Source: Streptomyces xylophagus (GTDB lineage Bacteria > Actinomycetota > Actinomycetes > Streptomycetales > Streptomycetaceae). Taken from it: a stretch of 64,000 bases of DNA. The position numbers and the translations under genes are program-made. Below are positions 1 to 9,578 of the stretch, piece by piece; position 1 is the first letter of the stretch; each line of letters opens with the position of its first letter. The notes below the pieces were generated by a model that was not told the DNA's origin, ran no database searches, and worked only from the letters and a program-made list of their open reading frames with translations. Where the stretch lies: the NCBI RefSeq assembly GCF_000716435.1, contig NZ_JNWO01000004.1, positions 1-64,000 of the forward strand, given 5' to 3'.

Positions 1-1
1 C

Positions 2-679
2 CCCCAGCAGCGGGCCCGCCAGGCCCCCCTCCCCGTGCTCCCCTACCGCAAGCCCACCAAGGGCCGCGACTACTGGGTGCTGAACGACGTGCTGCCCGAC
101 GTGGACGCCGTACGGGAGCGGTGTCTCGCCAAGGACGACTGGGTGAAGGGGTATCCGTACACGTCGGAGACCTGGCCGGGGCTGCGCACCATGCCGGGGC
201 TGGAGCCGTCCGAGTTGGGGCGGATCGAGCGGCTGGTCAAACAGGCCACCGGGGCCAAGGAGTTGTGGGTGCAGAAGGCGCCCGGGGGCGGGACCCTCAA
301 CCACAACTGCATCCAGGTCGTGGGGGAGGGCGAGAGCGAGCCCCGGCCGCACACCGACTCCCGCGCCCTGTGCCGGTACGCCGCCGTGCTGTACCTCAAC
401 CCCTCTGTGCCGAAGGACTGCGGGACCAGTTTCTACCGGCAGCATCTGCCCGGCGGACGGCTCGGCGGCAATGTCGTGCAGGCTCCGCACAACAACCTCG
501 TGGACGCCCTCGGGACGCGGTTCGTCGCGCCCGACGCCTTTGAGGAAGACGTGCGCGTGCCGCACAAGTACAACAGCCTGCTGCTCTACCACGCCAACCT
601 CGTGCACAGCGCGACCAGTTACCACGGCAGCACGCTGGAGGAGAAGCGGATGACCGCCGTCTTCTTCTGGATGGCCTGA
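2..679 (+). CDS. DUF6445-type putative 2OG-Fe(II) oxygenase-like protein (5' partial)
   Basis: The reading frame is open to the window edge, so the true start probably lies upstream; GTG at 35 is the first possible start inside the window. The visible 214 residues resemble the DUF6445 family, which has a double-stranded beta-helix fold. A putative metal-binding HxD pair occurs in PHTDSR and a distal histidine in LVHSATSYH, the spacing expected of 2-oxoglutarate/Fe(II) oxygenases. A C-terminal FFWMA closes the protein. The family assignment is from motif memory, the oxygenase activity is inference, and the substrate is unknown. It converges on the lipoprotein gene on the other strand. Confidence 0.7.
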   Translation, partial: PQQRARQAPLPVLPYRKPTKGRDYWVLNDVLPDVDAVRERCLAKDDWVKGYPYTSETWPGLRTMPGLEPSELGRIERLVKQATGAKELWVQKAPGGGTLNHNCIQVVGEGESEPRPHTDSRALCRYAAVLYLNPSVPKDCGTSFYRQHLPGGRLGGNVVQAPHNNLVDALGTRFVAPDAFEEDVRVPHKYNSLLLYHANLVHSATSYHGSTLEEKRMTAVFFWMA

Positions 680-718
680 CTCCGACTCCCTTTGGTGGGA
701 GGGGACTTGCGGGACGGG

Positions 719-1207
719 TCAGTACCGCAGTGCCGTTCCGACCGCCGCCCGCACGCCGCCCGACAGGTCGCGGTTGCTGCGGGCGGTCGCCGTGGCGGAC
801 TTGCCGGCCGGGACGTCGGAGACGGTGACGACCACCGTGTCGAGCAGATTGCCGCCGGTGTCCTTGAACTCGACCTGTACGGCGAAGGACTTGGCCGAGC
901 CGGCGCTGTTGTCGACGGTCACCTCGACGGTGCTGCGCCCGCCCGAGTCGGTGGCCGGCGAGCCGAGCTTCACGGCCTCCTTGGCGTCGACGCCGTTCTT
1001 CACCTCGTCGAGCCTGCGGCCGGCCTCGGCGGTCGCCGACGCGATCGCACCCGTGGCCTGCGCGCCGATGGACGCGACGGCGGACGCGGCCTTGCTCGCG
1101 ACGGAGGAGGGACTGCTGTCGCCGGAACAACCGGTCAGTCCGGTGAGACCCGTCAGTCCGAGGGCGACGACCGTAGCGAGCGTCGCACCACCCCTGTTCC
1201 AGGCCAT
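719..1207 (-). CDS. Secreted lipoprotein with FxLYD-like domain
   Basis: A 162-residue protein with a lipoprotein signal peptide: short basic n-region, hydrophobic stretch, then lipobox LTGC near residue 27. A Ser/Ala-rich linker follows. The C-terminal 90 residues are beta-rich (EVTVDNSAGSAKSFAVQVEF and onward) and resemble the FxLYD or immunoglobulin-like domains common in streptomycete lipoproteins. The mature protein should sit on the outer face of the membrane. No enzymatic motif is visible. It is transcribed divergently from the membrane protein at 1369. The 161-bp space between them has no clear operator. Confidence 0.8.
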   Translation of the reverse strand: MAWNRGGATLATVVALGLTGLTGLTGCSGDSSPSSVASKAASAVASIGAQATGAIASATAEAGRRLDEVKNGVDAKEAVKLGSPATDSGGRSTVEVTVDNSAGSAKSFAVQVEFKDTGGNLLDTVVVTVSDVPAGKSATATARSNRDLSGGVRAAVGTALRY

Positions 1208-1368
1208 GTCGCCTCCATGAGTCGAGTCGCCGCTTCTCCGGGCCGTCCCTCAAGTGAAGGTCCGATGCCGTGCGCCCGCATGCCGGCGTCACCCGAACGG
1301 CGCGGCCCTGCTCGCGGACCCGGGCCATCGGGGATGCGCTGACAGGCAGTGGCGCGGAGGAGGCAGGG

Positions 1369-2640
1369 GTGACGGAACTCGACCGACTGCGGGCGAGGGT
1401 GGCCGAGCTGGAGGCGGGGCGGTCGCGGCACCGGGTGCGTTCGCTGGTCGCCGTCCTTCTGGTCGTCATCGGGTGTGTGCTCGCTCCGCTGGGCGCGGTG
1501 GCCGCGTGGACGGCGGACACGGTGGGCGACACGGGCCGCTACGTGAAGACGGTGGCGCCCCTCGCCTCCGACCCGGACATCCAGAACGCCGTGGCGAACC
1601 GGGTGACCACGGCCGTGATGGACCACCTCGACCTCACCGCACTCCTCTCCGGCGTGGCTTCCGCTGAACGCCCGCTGCTGGAAAGGGCGTTGGGGGCGCT
1701 GGGCGGTTCGCTGGAGGACGCGGTCCGCGCGTTCGTCCACGACAAGGCGCAAGCCGTCGCCGCGTCCGGCGCCTTCGCCACGATCTGGAAGGAGGCGAAC
1801 CGCCGTGTCCACAGCACTGTGGAAAAAGCCCTGACCGGCAGCGGCGGCGGTGCGGTACGCCTCGACGACGGCGCGGTGACGCTCGACGTGGGTCCGGTCG
1901 TGGACCAGGTGAAACAGCGGCTGGTCGACGACGGGATGACGGTCGCCGGGAAGATCCCCGAGATCCACACGTCGATCACCCTGCTCAGGAACGACGACCT
2001 CGCCAAGTACCGGAAGTACTTCCGCCTCCTCCAACTCGCGGGCACCTGGCTGCCGTTGGTGGCCGTGGCGCTGGTGGCGGGCGGCGTACTCCTGGCGGTC
2101 CGCCGACGCAGGGCACTGGTCACCGGCGCCCTGGGGGTGGCCACCGCGACGGCCGTCCTCGGCATCGCGCTACGGATCTTCCGCGCCCTGTACCTGGACG
2201 CCCTCCCGGCGGGAGTCTCACCGGCGGCGGCCGCCGCGGTGTACGACGCGCTGACCCGCTTCCTGCACACGACGGTACGGATGGTCGTGGCACTGGGAGT
2301 GGTGGTCGCGCTGGGCGCCTGGCTGACGGGTCCGGGGCGCCGGGCGGGTCTCGTACGGCGGCTGTGGACGTCCGGGATCGGGGCGGTGCGGGCGACGGCG
2401 GACGGGGCGGGGCTGCGTACGGGGCCGGTGGGGCCGTTCGTGCGGCGGTACCGGGCGTGGATCGGCTGGGTGCTGGTGGGCGCGGCCCTGCTGGCGTATC
2501 TGCTGTGGTCGCGTCCGACGGGGTGGGTGGTGGTGGGGCTGGCGCTCGCGTTGGTGTTCGCGCTGGCGGTGGTGGAGTTCCTGGCGACGGAGCCGGGGCC
2601 GGGGCCGGGGGCCGCGCAGGGTGTCACCCGGATGGCGTAA
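1369..2640 (+). CDS. Integral membrane protein of unknown function
   Basis: Start chosen at GTG 1369 because GGAGGAGG lies just upstream; the frame is open further 5' but without signal. The 423-residue protein begins with a short coiled-coil-like stretch (LDRLRARVAELEAGR), then a transmembrane segment (residues about 24-48) and a roughly 190-residue extracytoplasmic region. Four more transmembrane segments follow in the second half, near LPLVAVALVAGGVLLAV, LGVATATAVLGIAL, MVVALGVVVALGAW and WVLVGAALLAYLL. The topology suggests an envelope-anchored protein with one large external domain. I do not recognise a named family. Confidence 0.85.
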   Translation: MTELDRLRARVAELEAGRSRHRVRSLVAVLLVVIGCVLAPLGAVAAWTADTVGDTGRYVKTVAPLASDPDIQNAVANRVTTAVMDHLDLTALLSGVASAERPLLERALGALGGSLEDAVRAFVHDKAQAVAASGAFATIWKEANRRVHSTVEKALTGSGGGAVRLDDGAVTLDVGPVVDQVKQRLVDDGMTVAGKIPEIHTSITLLRNDDLAKYRKYFRLLQLAGTWLPLVAVALVAGGVLLAVRRRRALVTGALGVATATAVLGIALRIFRALYLDALPAGVSPAAAAAVYDALTRFLHTTVRMVVALGVVVALGAWLTGPGRRAGLVRRLWTSGIGAVRATADGAGLRTGPVGPFVRRYRAWIGWVLVGAALLAYLLWSRPTGWVVVGLALALVFALAVVEFLATEPGPGPGAAQGVTRMA

Positions 2641-2751
2641 CTCCCCTGGTGGAGGCAGTGCCACGGCCGGATGGTCGAAGCACCGAAGCACCAAAGCGCC
2701 AAAGCACCCACGGGTGAAGCACCACGGACCACAGAGAGGTGGGGCACGGCC

Positions 2752-3285
2752 ATGACGCAGCAGCCGCACTCGACACAGCAGCCGCACTCGACGTCCACCG
2801 GCGGCGAGGAGAAGTCCTCGGCCTGGAACGACTCCGGCGGTCGGCCCGGCCAGGCGCCCGGCACGCGCGGCCACGGCGCGCCCCCGTCCGGCGGCGGTCT
2901 GGCGGTCGGCGGTGCCGTGTTCGCCGGTGTCCTGATGCTGATGAACGGCGTCATCGCCATCCTCCAGGGCATCTCCGCACTCGCGAAGGACGACGTGTAC
3001 ACCCGCGTCGGCGACTACGTGTACAGCATCAACCTCACCGGCTGGGGCGTGATCCTCCTCTGCGTCGGCGCCGTCGGCGCGGTCACCGGCTGGGGCATCC
3101 TCCGGGGCATGAGCTGGGCCCGCGTCTGCGGCATCGTCCTCGCGAGCCTCAGCGCGATCCTCCAGTTCATGTTCCTCCCGTACGCCCCCATCTGGTCGGT
3201 CATCATGATCGCGGTCGACGTGTTCGTGATCTGGGCCCTGGCGGTGTACGACCCGGCGGCTTCGATGTCCGGGGCGAGGCGGTAG
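2752..3285 (+). CDS. DUF7144-type four-helix membrane protein
   Basis: ATG 2752 follows an AGAGGTGGGG ribosome site. The 177-residue product has a Gln/Ser/Gly-rich cytoplasmic N-terminus of about 50 residues, then four transmembrane helices: GAVFAGVLMLMNGVIAILQG, GWGVILLCVGAVGAVTGWGI, VCGIVLASLSAILQFMFLP and WSVIMIAVDVFVIWALAVY. This matches the small actinobacterial DUF7144 membrane family. Function is unknown. It may be cotranscribed with the VOC gene 39 bp downstream. Confidence 0.8.
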   Translation: MTQQPHSTQQPHSTSTGGEEKSSAWNDSGGRPGQAPGTRGHGAPPSGGGLAVGGAVFAGVLMLMNGVIAILQGISALAKDDVYTRVGDYVYSINLTGWGVILLCVGAVGAVTGWGILRGMSWARVCGIVLASLSAILQFMFLPYAPIWSVIMIAVDVFVIWALAVYDPAASMSGARR

Positions 3286-3324
3286 AGAAGGACAACGGTC
3301 GCCGTCGGTGTGCATGATGCCCCG

Positions 3325-3711
3325 ATGGCCCGACTCCGCGACATCGTCATCGACTGCGCCCGTCCCGCCGCCACGGCCCGCTTCTGGGCGGCGGCGCTGG
3401 ACGGGTACGCCGTAGCCCCTTACGACGAGGCCGAGTTGGCCCGTCTGCGCGCGCTGGGCGTCGCGGGCCCGGACGACGACCCGACGGTACTGGTCGAACC
3501 GTCCGGGGGCGGCCCGCGCGTCTGGTGCCAACTCGTACCGGAGTCCAAGTCCGGCAAGAACCGGCTCCACCTGGACCTGCTCGCGGAGGATCCGGAGGAG
3601 GAGACAGGGCGCCTGGTGGGACTGGGCGCGAGCGTCCTCGCCCGCCATGAGGACCACCACGTGCTGGCCGACCCCGAGGGCAACGAGTTCTGTCTGTTCC
3701 CGGCGCGATAG
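3325..3711 (+). CDS. VOC (glyoxalase-like) domain protein
   Basis: A 128-residue single-domain protein beginning MARLRDIVIDCARP. It has the vicinal-oxygen-chelate layout: DIVIDCARPAATARFW as the first beta-alpha unit, a middle segment KNRLHLDLLAEDPEEE, and a C-terminal HHVLADPEGNEFCLF that is typical of the glyoxalase-like subgroup. ATG 3325 was preferred to the upstream in-frame codon at 3310 because homologues start at this point. Substrate is unknown. These proteins may act as metal-dependent isomerases or dioxygenases, or as binding proteins. Confidence 0.8.
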   Translation: MARLRDIVIDCARPAATARFWAAALDGYAVAPYDEAELARLRALGVAGPDDDPTVLVEPSGGGPRVWCQLVPESKSGKNRLHLDLLAEDPEEETGRLVGLGASVLARHEDHHVLADPEGNEFCLFPAR

Positions 3712-3746
3712 TCCGCAGGGGGTTCGGCTGAAGCCTCCGGATCTTA

Positions 3747-3764
3747 CGGAACGCGGACGTTCCG
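3747..3764. terminator. Inverted repeat between VOC gene and response regulator
   Basis: A 7-bp perfect stem CGGAACG/CGTTCCG with a 4-nt loop lies 35 bp after the VOC stop and 56 bp before the response-regulator start. It could be a terminator for the upstream genes or an operator for the two-component system. There is no T-tract. Confidence 0.4.
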
Positions 3765-3819
3765 CGCTCTGAGCCGGTGCGGGGCGGTATCGGTGGCCTG
3801 GTGGTGCGAGGCTGGCCGT

Positions 3820-4569
<750 letters not shown>

Positions 4570-4571
4570 TC

Positions 4572-5684
4572 ATGCGCGACATGCTGCTCATCGCCCTGTT
4601 CGCCTTTCTCGGGGCCGCCGCGACCGGGGTGCTCGGTGTGGGCGCGCTGTGGTTGCTGCGCCGGCGTTCGCTCACCACGTCCGTGTCCGTGGTCGCCGCC
4701 GTCGCCGTGACCGCGATGCTCGCCGGGACACTGGCCGTGGCGCAGGCGATGTTCCTGTCCCGGCACGACCTGTCCGTGGTCACGACCGTGGTCGCGATGG
4801 CCGCCGTGGTCTCCCTGGCCACGGCCCTGCTGCTCGGCCGCTGGGTCGTCGCCCGGAGTCGTGAACTCGCCCGCGCCGCCCGCGACTTCGGCGACGACGG
4901 CGACTTCTCCGCCCCGCAGGGCGCCGCCACCGCCGAACTGGCCGACCTCAGCCGCGAGTTGGCCGCCACCAGCGCCAAGCTCGCCGAATCCCGGGACCGC
5001 GAACGGGCGTTGGAGTCGTCGCGACGTGAACTCGTCGCCTGGATCTCCCACGATCTGCGCACCCCGCTGGCCGGTCTCCGCGCGATGTCCGAGGCCCTGG
5101 AGGACGGCGTCGCCGCCGACCCCGACCGCTACCTCCGCCAGATCCGCACCGAGGTCGAACGCCTCAACGACATGGTCGGCGACCTCTTCGAACTCTCCCG
5201 CATCCACGCCGGCGCCCTCGCCCTCACCCGCTCCCGGATGTCCCTCTACGACCTGATCGGCGACGCCCTCGCCGGAGCGGACCCGCTCGCGCGCGAGCAC
5301 GGCGTACGGCTGGTCGGCGAGCTGATCGAACCGGTGCCGGTCGAGGTGGACGGCAAGGAGATGAGCCGGGTGCTGGGGAATCTGCTGGTCAACGCGATCC
5401 GGCGGACACCTGCCGACGGCACGGTCGCCGTCGCCGCCGAACGGACCACCGAAGGCGTCGTCCTGTCGGTGACGGACGGCTGTGGCGGTATCCCGGAGGA
5501 GGATCTGCCGCGCGTCTTCGACACCGGGTGGCGCGGCACACACGCACGGACCCCGCCGGCCGGGGCCGGGCTGGGGCTCGCGATCGTGCGCGGCATCGTG
5601 GAGGCGCATCAGGGGCGGGCCGCCGTACGGAACGTGTCCGGTGGCTGCCGCTTCGAGGTGACGCTGCCCGCGGCGGAGGCCTGA
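4572..5684 (+). CDS. Sensor histidine kinase
   Basis: A 370-residue membrane kinase. The N-terminus has about three to four hydrophobic segments (residues 1-95) with very short external loops, arguing for sensing in or near the membrane. A HAMP-like linker follows, then the H-box SHDLRTPLAG with the phospho-accepting His near residue 159. The N-box (LLVNAIRRTP), G1 (DGCGGIP) and G2 (GAGLGLAIV) motifs of the ATPase domain are all present, so the enzyme looks active. It should phosphorylate the regulator encoded 2 bp upstream. Confidence 0.95.
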   Translation: MRDMLLIALFAFLGAAATGVLGVGALWLLRRRSLTTSVSVVAAVAVTAMLAGTLAVAQAMFLSRHDLSVVTTVVAMAAVVSLATALLLGRWVVARSRELARAARDFGDDGDFSAPQGAATAELADLSRELAATSAKLAESRDRERALESSRRELVAWISHDLRTPLAGLRAMSEALEDGVAADPDRYLRQIRTEVERLNDMVGDLFELSRIHAGALALTRSRMSLYDLIGDALAGADPLAREHGVRLVGELIEPVPVEVDGKEMSRVLGNLLVNAIRRTPADGTVAVAAERTTEGVVLSVTDGCGGIPEEDLPRVFDTGWRGTHARTPPAGAGLGLAIVRGIVEAHQGRAAVRNVSGGCRFEVTLPAAEA

Positions 5685-5729
5685 GCCACCTCCGCGGAAC
5701 CCCTAAACCCCGAGAAACCGCAGGTCAGA

Positions 5730-6104
5730 TCACACGTGGCCGATGCCGCCCCCGCCGAAGGAACCGCTCCTTCCCGGCAGCCAGCGGTGTCGGCTCTGGT
5801 CCTTGCCCGTTCGGCTCCCGGAGTGGTGGAGCTGGTACGGCATCAGCCGCTCCTTCTCCTCCGAGGCGACGGGCATCTCGTCGGGCTCCCGCATCTCGCG
5901 CATCTCGTGGACCGCGCCGGTGGCGGGGAGGTGGGGCTGCTCCTCGGGGAGCGGCCGTGGAAGTTCCTGGTCCCGGACCTTCATACCGAAATGTATGGCC
6001 CAGACCAGCGCGCCTGCGATCACCAGGCCACCGAGGAAGGCGGCGGCCACGTCGAGATTGTTGTGCGACGACGCGGCCAGTAGTTCATACGCTGCCGTGC
6101 TCAT
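5730..6104 (-). CDS. DUF6479-type small membrane protein
   Basis: A 124-residue protein with one transmembrane helix near residues 20-40 (VAAAFLGGLVIAGALVWAI) and a hydrophilic, Pro/Glu-rich C-terminal tail ending in GSFGGGGIGHV. The N-terminal half matches the streptomycete DUF6479 family; function is unknown. The start is only 10 bp after the stop of the FAD monooxygenase, with GGAG just before ATG, so the two are probably cotranscribed. Confidence 0.75.
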   Translation of the reverse strand: MSTAAYELLAASSHNNLDVAAAFLGGLVIAGALVWAIHFGMKVRDQELPRPLPEEQPHLPATGAVHEMREMREPDEMPVASEEKERLMPYQLHHSGSRTGKDQSRHRWLPGRSGSFGGGGIGHV

Positions 6105-6114
6105 ACTCCGAGTA

Positions 6115-7647
6115 TCACTCTTTCGGCGCAGATGTGGCGATGCGCGCCAAATAAGCGGCTATCTCGGCGGGGTCGGTGGTGAGCAGTGCGATGTGGTTGT
6201 CGGGGCGTACCAGGACGAGTGCCGGGTCCGTTACGCCGTACGCCCGCCGGGCATGTCCCTCGTGGTCGCGCAGGTCACCGGCGTCCACCGCGAACGCCTG
6301 CACCAGACCGTCGTACTCGGCCGCCAACTTGCCCACCGCGCCCGCGACTTCGGTGCCGAAGCCGAGCAGGGTGAAGCGCGGGTCGGCGTACAGCTGGAAG
6401 AGCCGGACCGGGCGGCCGGAGGCGTCCAGGCAGGGGGCGTCGGGGGCGCGGTCGCCGGGGCGCAGGACGTCGGGGTCTCCGGTGGTGGCGGAGGCGGAAG
6501 GGGTGGCCAGGGAACTCCAGCGGTATCCCGTGCCCATCGGGGGCGGGGCGGCGGCCTCGACGCCGGTGCCGGGTTCCTTGACCGCTTCCTGCACTCGGGC
6601 GTACAGCTCCGTGCTGATGCCCAGGGTCCAGGCGGCCACCGGGAGGCGCTCCTCCTCGTAGGTGTCCAGGAGTCCGGGGGCTGCCTGCCCGGCGGTCGCG
6701 AGGGCGAGCTTCCAGCCCAGGTTGTAGGCGTCCTGGATGCCGGTGTTCATGCCGAGTCCGCCCGCGATCGGATGGATGTGGGCGGCGTCCCCGGCCAGGA
6801 AGACCCGGCCGACGCGCATCCGGTCGACCATGCGGACGTTGACCCGCCAGAGGGAGAGCCAGGTGGGGTCGGTCAGCGTGATGCCGGGTACGCGCGCGTG
6901 CCGGTCGAAGATCCGCTGGAAGCTCTCCAGCGTCGGCGGCAACGGGTCGCCGTTCGCGTCGAGTTCGGGGCCGGCCTGGAACTGGAAGGAGTTCGTGCCG
7001 GGTATGGGGCACAGCATCACGCCCCCGTCCGACGTGAACCACTGGTGCCAGACGTCCCGGCTGATCCCCTCGGCCGCCACGTCACCGACGACCATCGACT
7101 GCGCCTCGTTGGTCGTGCCGTCGAAGCGCACCCCCATCGCCTTGCGCACCCGGCTGCGCCCGCCGTCGCAGCCGACGAGATAGCCGGCCCTGACATGCTC
7201 CCCGTCGGTGAGGAAGGCGGTGACACCGTCCGCGTCCTGCTCGAACCCGATGACCTCCGTGCCCTGTTCGACGCCGACCCCGAAGTCTGCGAGCCGCTCG
7301 CGCAGGAGTTCCTCCACCTGCCACTGCCCTATGAGGACCCCGCCCGCGTACGGCGCGTCCGGTGTCGGCCGGGCGTCCTCGAAGCGGTCGGTGTCGTTCA
7401 CGTGCACGCCGTCGAAGTACTTGCGGTACCGCAGCCGCGTCCTCCCGGTGGCGAGGGCGCGCTCGGTGACACCGAGGTCCTCCAGGACCTCCAGGGTGCG
7501 CGGCTGCAGGCCCTTGCCCCGGGATTCCCGGTGCGGGACCGGGGCAGCGTCCACGATCCGCACCCCCGCACCGCGCCGGGCCAGCTCGATGGCGAGCGTG
7601 AGGCCGGTCGGCCCCGCGCCCACGATCAGGACGTCGTCGTCGCTCAT
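6115..7647 (-). CDS. FAD-dependent aromatic hydroxylase / PHBH-type monooxygenase
   Basis: A 510-residue flavoprotein monooxygenase of the group A class. It has the dinucleotide-binding GAGPTGLTLAIELARRG at residues about 7-23, the DG motif (GCDGGRSRVRK) and the GD motif (AGDAAHIHPIAGGLGMNTG) binding FAD. A C-terminal thioredoxin-like domain (about 400-510) is typical of pentachlorophenol-, rifampicin- or polyketide-type hydroxylases. NAD(P)H-dependent ring hydroxylation of a xenobiotic or antibiotic is the family role; the substrate is inference. It is transcribed divergently from a TetR regulator, whose ligand may be the same compound. Confidence 0.9.
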   Translation of the reverse strand: MSDDDVLIVGAGPTGLTLAIELARRGAGVRIVDAAPVPHRESRGKGLQPRTLEVLEDLGVTERALATGRTRLRYRKYFDGVHVNDTDRFEDARPTPDAPYAGGVLIGQWQVEELLRERLADFGVGVEQGTEVIGFEQDADGVTAFLTDGEHVRAGYLVGCDGGRSRVRKAMGVRFDGTTNEAQSMVVGDVAAEGISRDVWHQWFTSDGGVMLCPIPGTNSFQFQAGPELDANGDPLPPTLESFQRIFDRHARVPGITLTDPTWLSLWRVNVRMVDRMRVGRVFLAGDAAHIHPIAGGLGMNTGIQDAYNLGWKLALATAGQAAPGLLDTYEEERLPVAAWTLGISTELYARVQEAVKEPGTGVEAAAPPPMGTGYRWSSLATPSASATTGDPDVLRPGDRAPDAPCLDASGRPVRLFQLYADPRFTLLGFGTEVAGAVGKLAAEYDGLVQAFAVDAGDLRDHEGHARRAYGVTDPALVLVRPDNHIALLTTDPAEIAAYLARIATSAPKE

Positions 7648-7726
7648 GGCGGTCCCCTCGTCGTCGTTGCGTCCAGTCGCATCGAACTGCTTCCAGGGAA
7701 CACCGAACGAAGAGAAAATGCAACCA

Positions 7727-7767
7727 GGTCTCAGAAGATTCTCGGTCTCATCAGAGTCCGAGTCTCA
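7727..7767. promoter_or_regulatory. Three phased heptamers in the monooxygenase/TetR intergenic region
   Basis: GGTCTCA occurs at 7727 and 7744, and AGTCTCA at 7761, exactly 17 bp apart each time. They lie in the 142-bp divergent space just before the TetR start, so they are candidate operator half-sites for that regulator. The assignment is inference. Confidence 0.45.
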
Positions 7768-7789
7768 CCTGCCTGGTAAAGTGATCGGC

Positions 7790-8434
7790 ATGGACGAACC
7801 CGCCGGTCTGCGCGAGCGCAAGAAGGAACGCACGCGGAACCTCATCGCGCAGGAGGCCCTGCGTCTGTTCCGCGAGAAGGGCTTCGACGAGGTGTCCGTC
7901 GTCGAGGTCGCGGCGGCGGCCGAGGTCTCCAAGGCCACGCTGTTCCGGTACTTCCCGACCAAGGAGGACCTGGTCCTGCACCGCTTCGCCGACCACCTCG
8001 GCGAAGCTGCCCGCGTCGTGGGCGAGCGCCCGCCCGGCCAGACCCCCGCGGCCGCCCTGCGCGCCCACTTCCTGGCCCGCCTCGCCGCCCGCGACCCGAT
8101 CACCGGCCTGAACGACCATCCCGACGTGCTCGGTTTCATGGACCTGCTGTACGGCACGCCGAGCCTGCAGACCGGCCTGGTCCAGCGCTACCGAAGCCAG
8201 GAGATCGACGCGCTCGCCGCCGCCCTCCCCGACTCCGGGGACTCCACCCCGTTCACCCGCCGCCTGGCCGCGACCCACCTGATCGCCGCACAGCAGGAAC
8301 TCGCCCTGGAGAACTGGCGGACGATGGCCTCCGGCCGCACCGCCGACGAGGCGTACGCCGACGCCGTCACGGTCGCGGAGCAGGCGTACGCGCAACTCAT
8401 GACGGGACTGGACACGGCGTTCTCGGCCATATGA
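7790..8434 (+). CDS. TetR-family transcriptional regulator
   Basis: A 214-residue protein. Residues about 10-60 form the TetR HTH (RNLIAQEALRLFREKGFDEV, then VAAAAEVSKATLFRYFPTKEDLV). The rest is a ligand-binding helical domain of the MftR-like C-terminal type. It is divergent from the FAD monooxygenase and probably represses it, with induction by the substrate. The ATG at 7790 begins immediately before the HTH-containing region. The gene ends at a strong hairpin terminator shared with the convergent RTX gene. Confidence 0.93.
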   Translation: MDEPAGLRERKKERTRNLIAQEALRLFREKGFDEVSVVEVAAAAEVSKATLFRYFPTKEDLVLHRFADHLGEAARVVGERPPGQTPAAALRAHFLARLAARDPITGLNDHPDVLGFMDLLYGTPSLQTGLVQRYRSQEIDALAAALPDSGDSTPFTRRLAATHLIAAQQELALENWRTMASGRTADEAYADAVTVAEQAYAQLMTGLDTAFSAI

Positions 8435-8466
8435 GCGCCCATGTGAGAGCGCATGTGAGAGCCCGT

Positions 8467-8494
8467 TGCCGGGAGGGTGCGGTACCTCCCGGCA
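8467..8494. terminator. Bidirectional hairpin terminator
   Basis: A perfect 10-bp stem (TGCCGGGAGG with its complement) around an 8-nt loop lies between the convergent TetR and RTX-type genes. No T-tract, as is usual in Streptomyces. Confidence 0.75.
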
Positions 8495-8507
8495 GGCTCG
8501 GCCCGCG

Positions 8508-9389
8508 TCAGTTCTGGTGGACGACGTTCCGGCCCGGGCCGCCGGACAGGACGTCCGTGCCCGTGCCGCCCCACAGCGTGTCGTTGCCGGAGTTGCCGTA
8601 GATGGTGTCGGCGCCGGCGTTGCCGTAGAGGACGTCGTTGCCCGTCCCGCCGTAGATGAAGTCGTTGCCGGCGCCGCCGCTGATCCGGTCGTTGCCGGCG
8701 CCGCCGGTCAGGCTCTGGTTCCCCGCGCCGGCGGTGATGACGTCGTTGCCTGCGCCGCCGTCGGCCGCGTCGCCCACGGTGGTGATGGTGTCGTTGCCGT
8801 TGCCGCCCTGGGCGATGGTCCCGGTGCCGGCGTGGAGGGTGTCGTTGCCGTTGTCGCCCCAGCCGATCGAGTACTTGCCGAGGGTGAGGGTGTCGTTGCC
8901 GGTGCCGCCCGAGACGTAGTTGCCGTCGACGCTGCCGTCGTCGGTGGACTTGTCGTTGCCGGCGCCCAGGTCGATCGAGGCGAAGTAGTACGTCTGGTCG
9001 GTCTTGTTGTGGTAAGTCAGGGTGTCGTTGCCGTCGCCGAGCTTCACCTCCAGGGTGGGGTACGGGTCCTGGCTGTCGAAGGTGGTGACCGTGCAGGTGA
9101 CCTTGGTGTGGTCCGAGGCGGTCGGGTACGCGCAGCCGGCGCCCGGCTTGATCGTGACGACGTCGTCGATGACGTAGGTGATGGTCGAGAGGTTGGTCGT
9201 CGACGCGGTCACGACCGCCTTGTTGGTCTGGCCGGCGGCGGCCGTGTACAGCACCTCGTTGTCGCCGTTGCCGAGCGCGGCGGTGGCAGGGGCGGTGGCG
9301 GCGCCCGCGGTCCCGGCGAGGAACAGCGGTGCGGCCAGACCGGCGCCGAGGGCAAGGGTGACGAGGCGACCGAGAGGACGAGAGGACAT
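8508..9389 (-). CDS. Secreted RTX-type calcium-binding repeat protein
   Basis: A 293-residue secreted protein. ATG 9389 is preceded by ACGGAGG; a signal peptide (LVTLALGAGLAAPLFLAGTAGAAT) follows. Residues about 60-150 form a beta-rich domain. The rest is a run of about ten glycine-rich nonapeptides of the GGxGxDxxx type (for example GGAGNDRIS, GGAGNDFIY, GGTGNDVLY), which fold as a calcium-loaded parallel beta-roll. No catalytic domain is attached, so a structural or adhesive surface role is more likely than a toxin. Proteins of this kind are common in Streptomyces; export is presumably by Sec, since no type I secretion genes are adjacent. Confidence 0.9.
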   Translation of the reverse strand: MSSRPLGRLVTLALGAGLAAPLFLAGTAGAATAPATAALGNGDNEVLYTAAAGQTNKAVVTASTTNLSTITYVIDDVVTIKPGAGCAYPTASDHTKVTCTVTTFDSQDPYPTLEVKLGDGNDTLTYHNKTDQTYYFASIDLGAGNDKSTDDGSVDGNYVSGGTGNDTLTLGKYSIGWGDNGNDTLHAGTGTIAQGGNGNDTITTVGDAADGGAGNDVITAGAGNQSLTGGAGNDRISGGAGNDFIYGGTGNDVLYGNAGADTIYGNSGNDTLWGGTGTDVLSGGPGRNVVHQN

Positions 9390-9578
9390 CGCACAACCTC
9401 CGTGGAACGTAAGGGGAGTTGGCGGAAACCGAGGAGTTCGGGTTCCGGCACAGCGTCTGACCCTCCCCTCGGAGGCTTGGTTGTGCGTCCTCGCGCACGG
9501 GTGTCGTATCACCGTGAACTGTCAGCCGTGATTCAACGCGAATTCACGAAACGGCCCGCCGATCCACCACAACCATCG

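Noticed and set aside
5743..7779. Long plus-strand open frame opposite the FAD monooxygenase
   Set aside because: The minus strand has full FAD motifs and a normal domain layout, so the plus frame is a shadow.
8508..9389. Type I secreted RTX toxin
   Set aside because: No toxin or protease domain and no type I secretion genes nearby; an N-terminal Sec signal is present.
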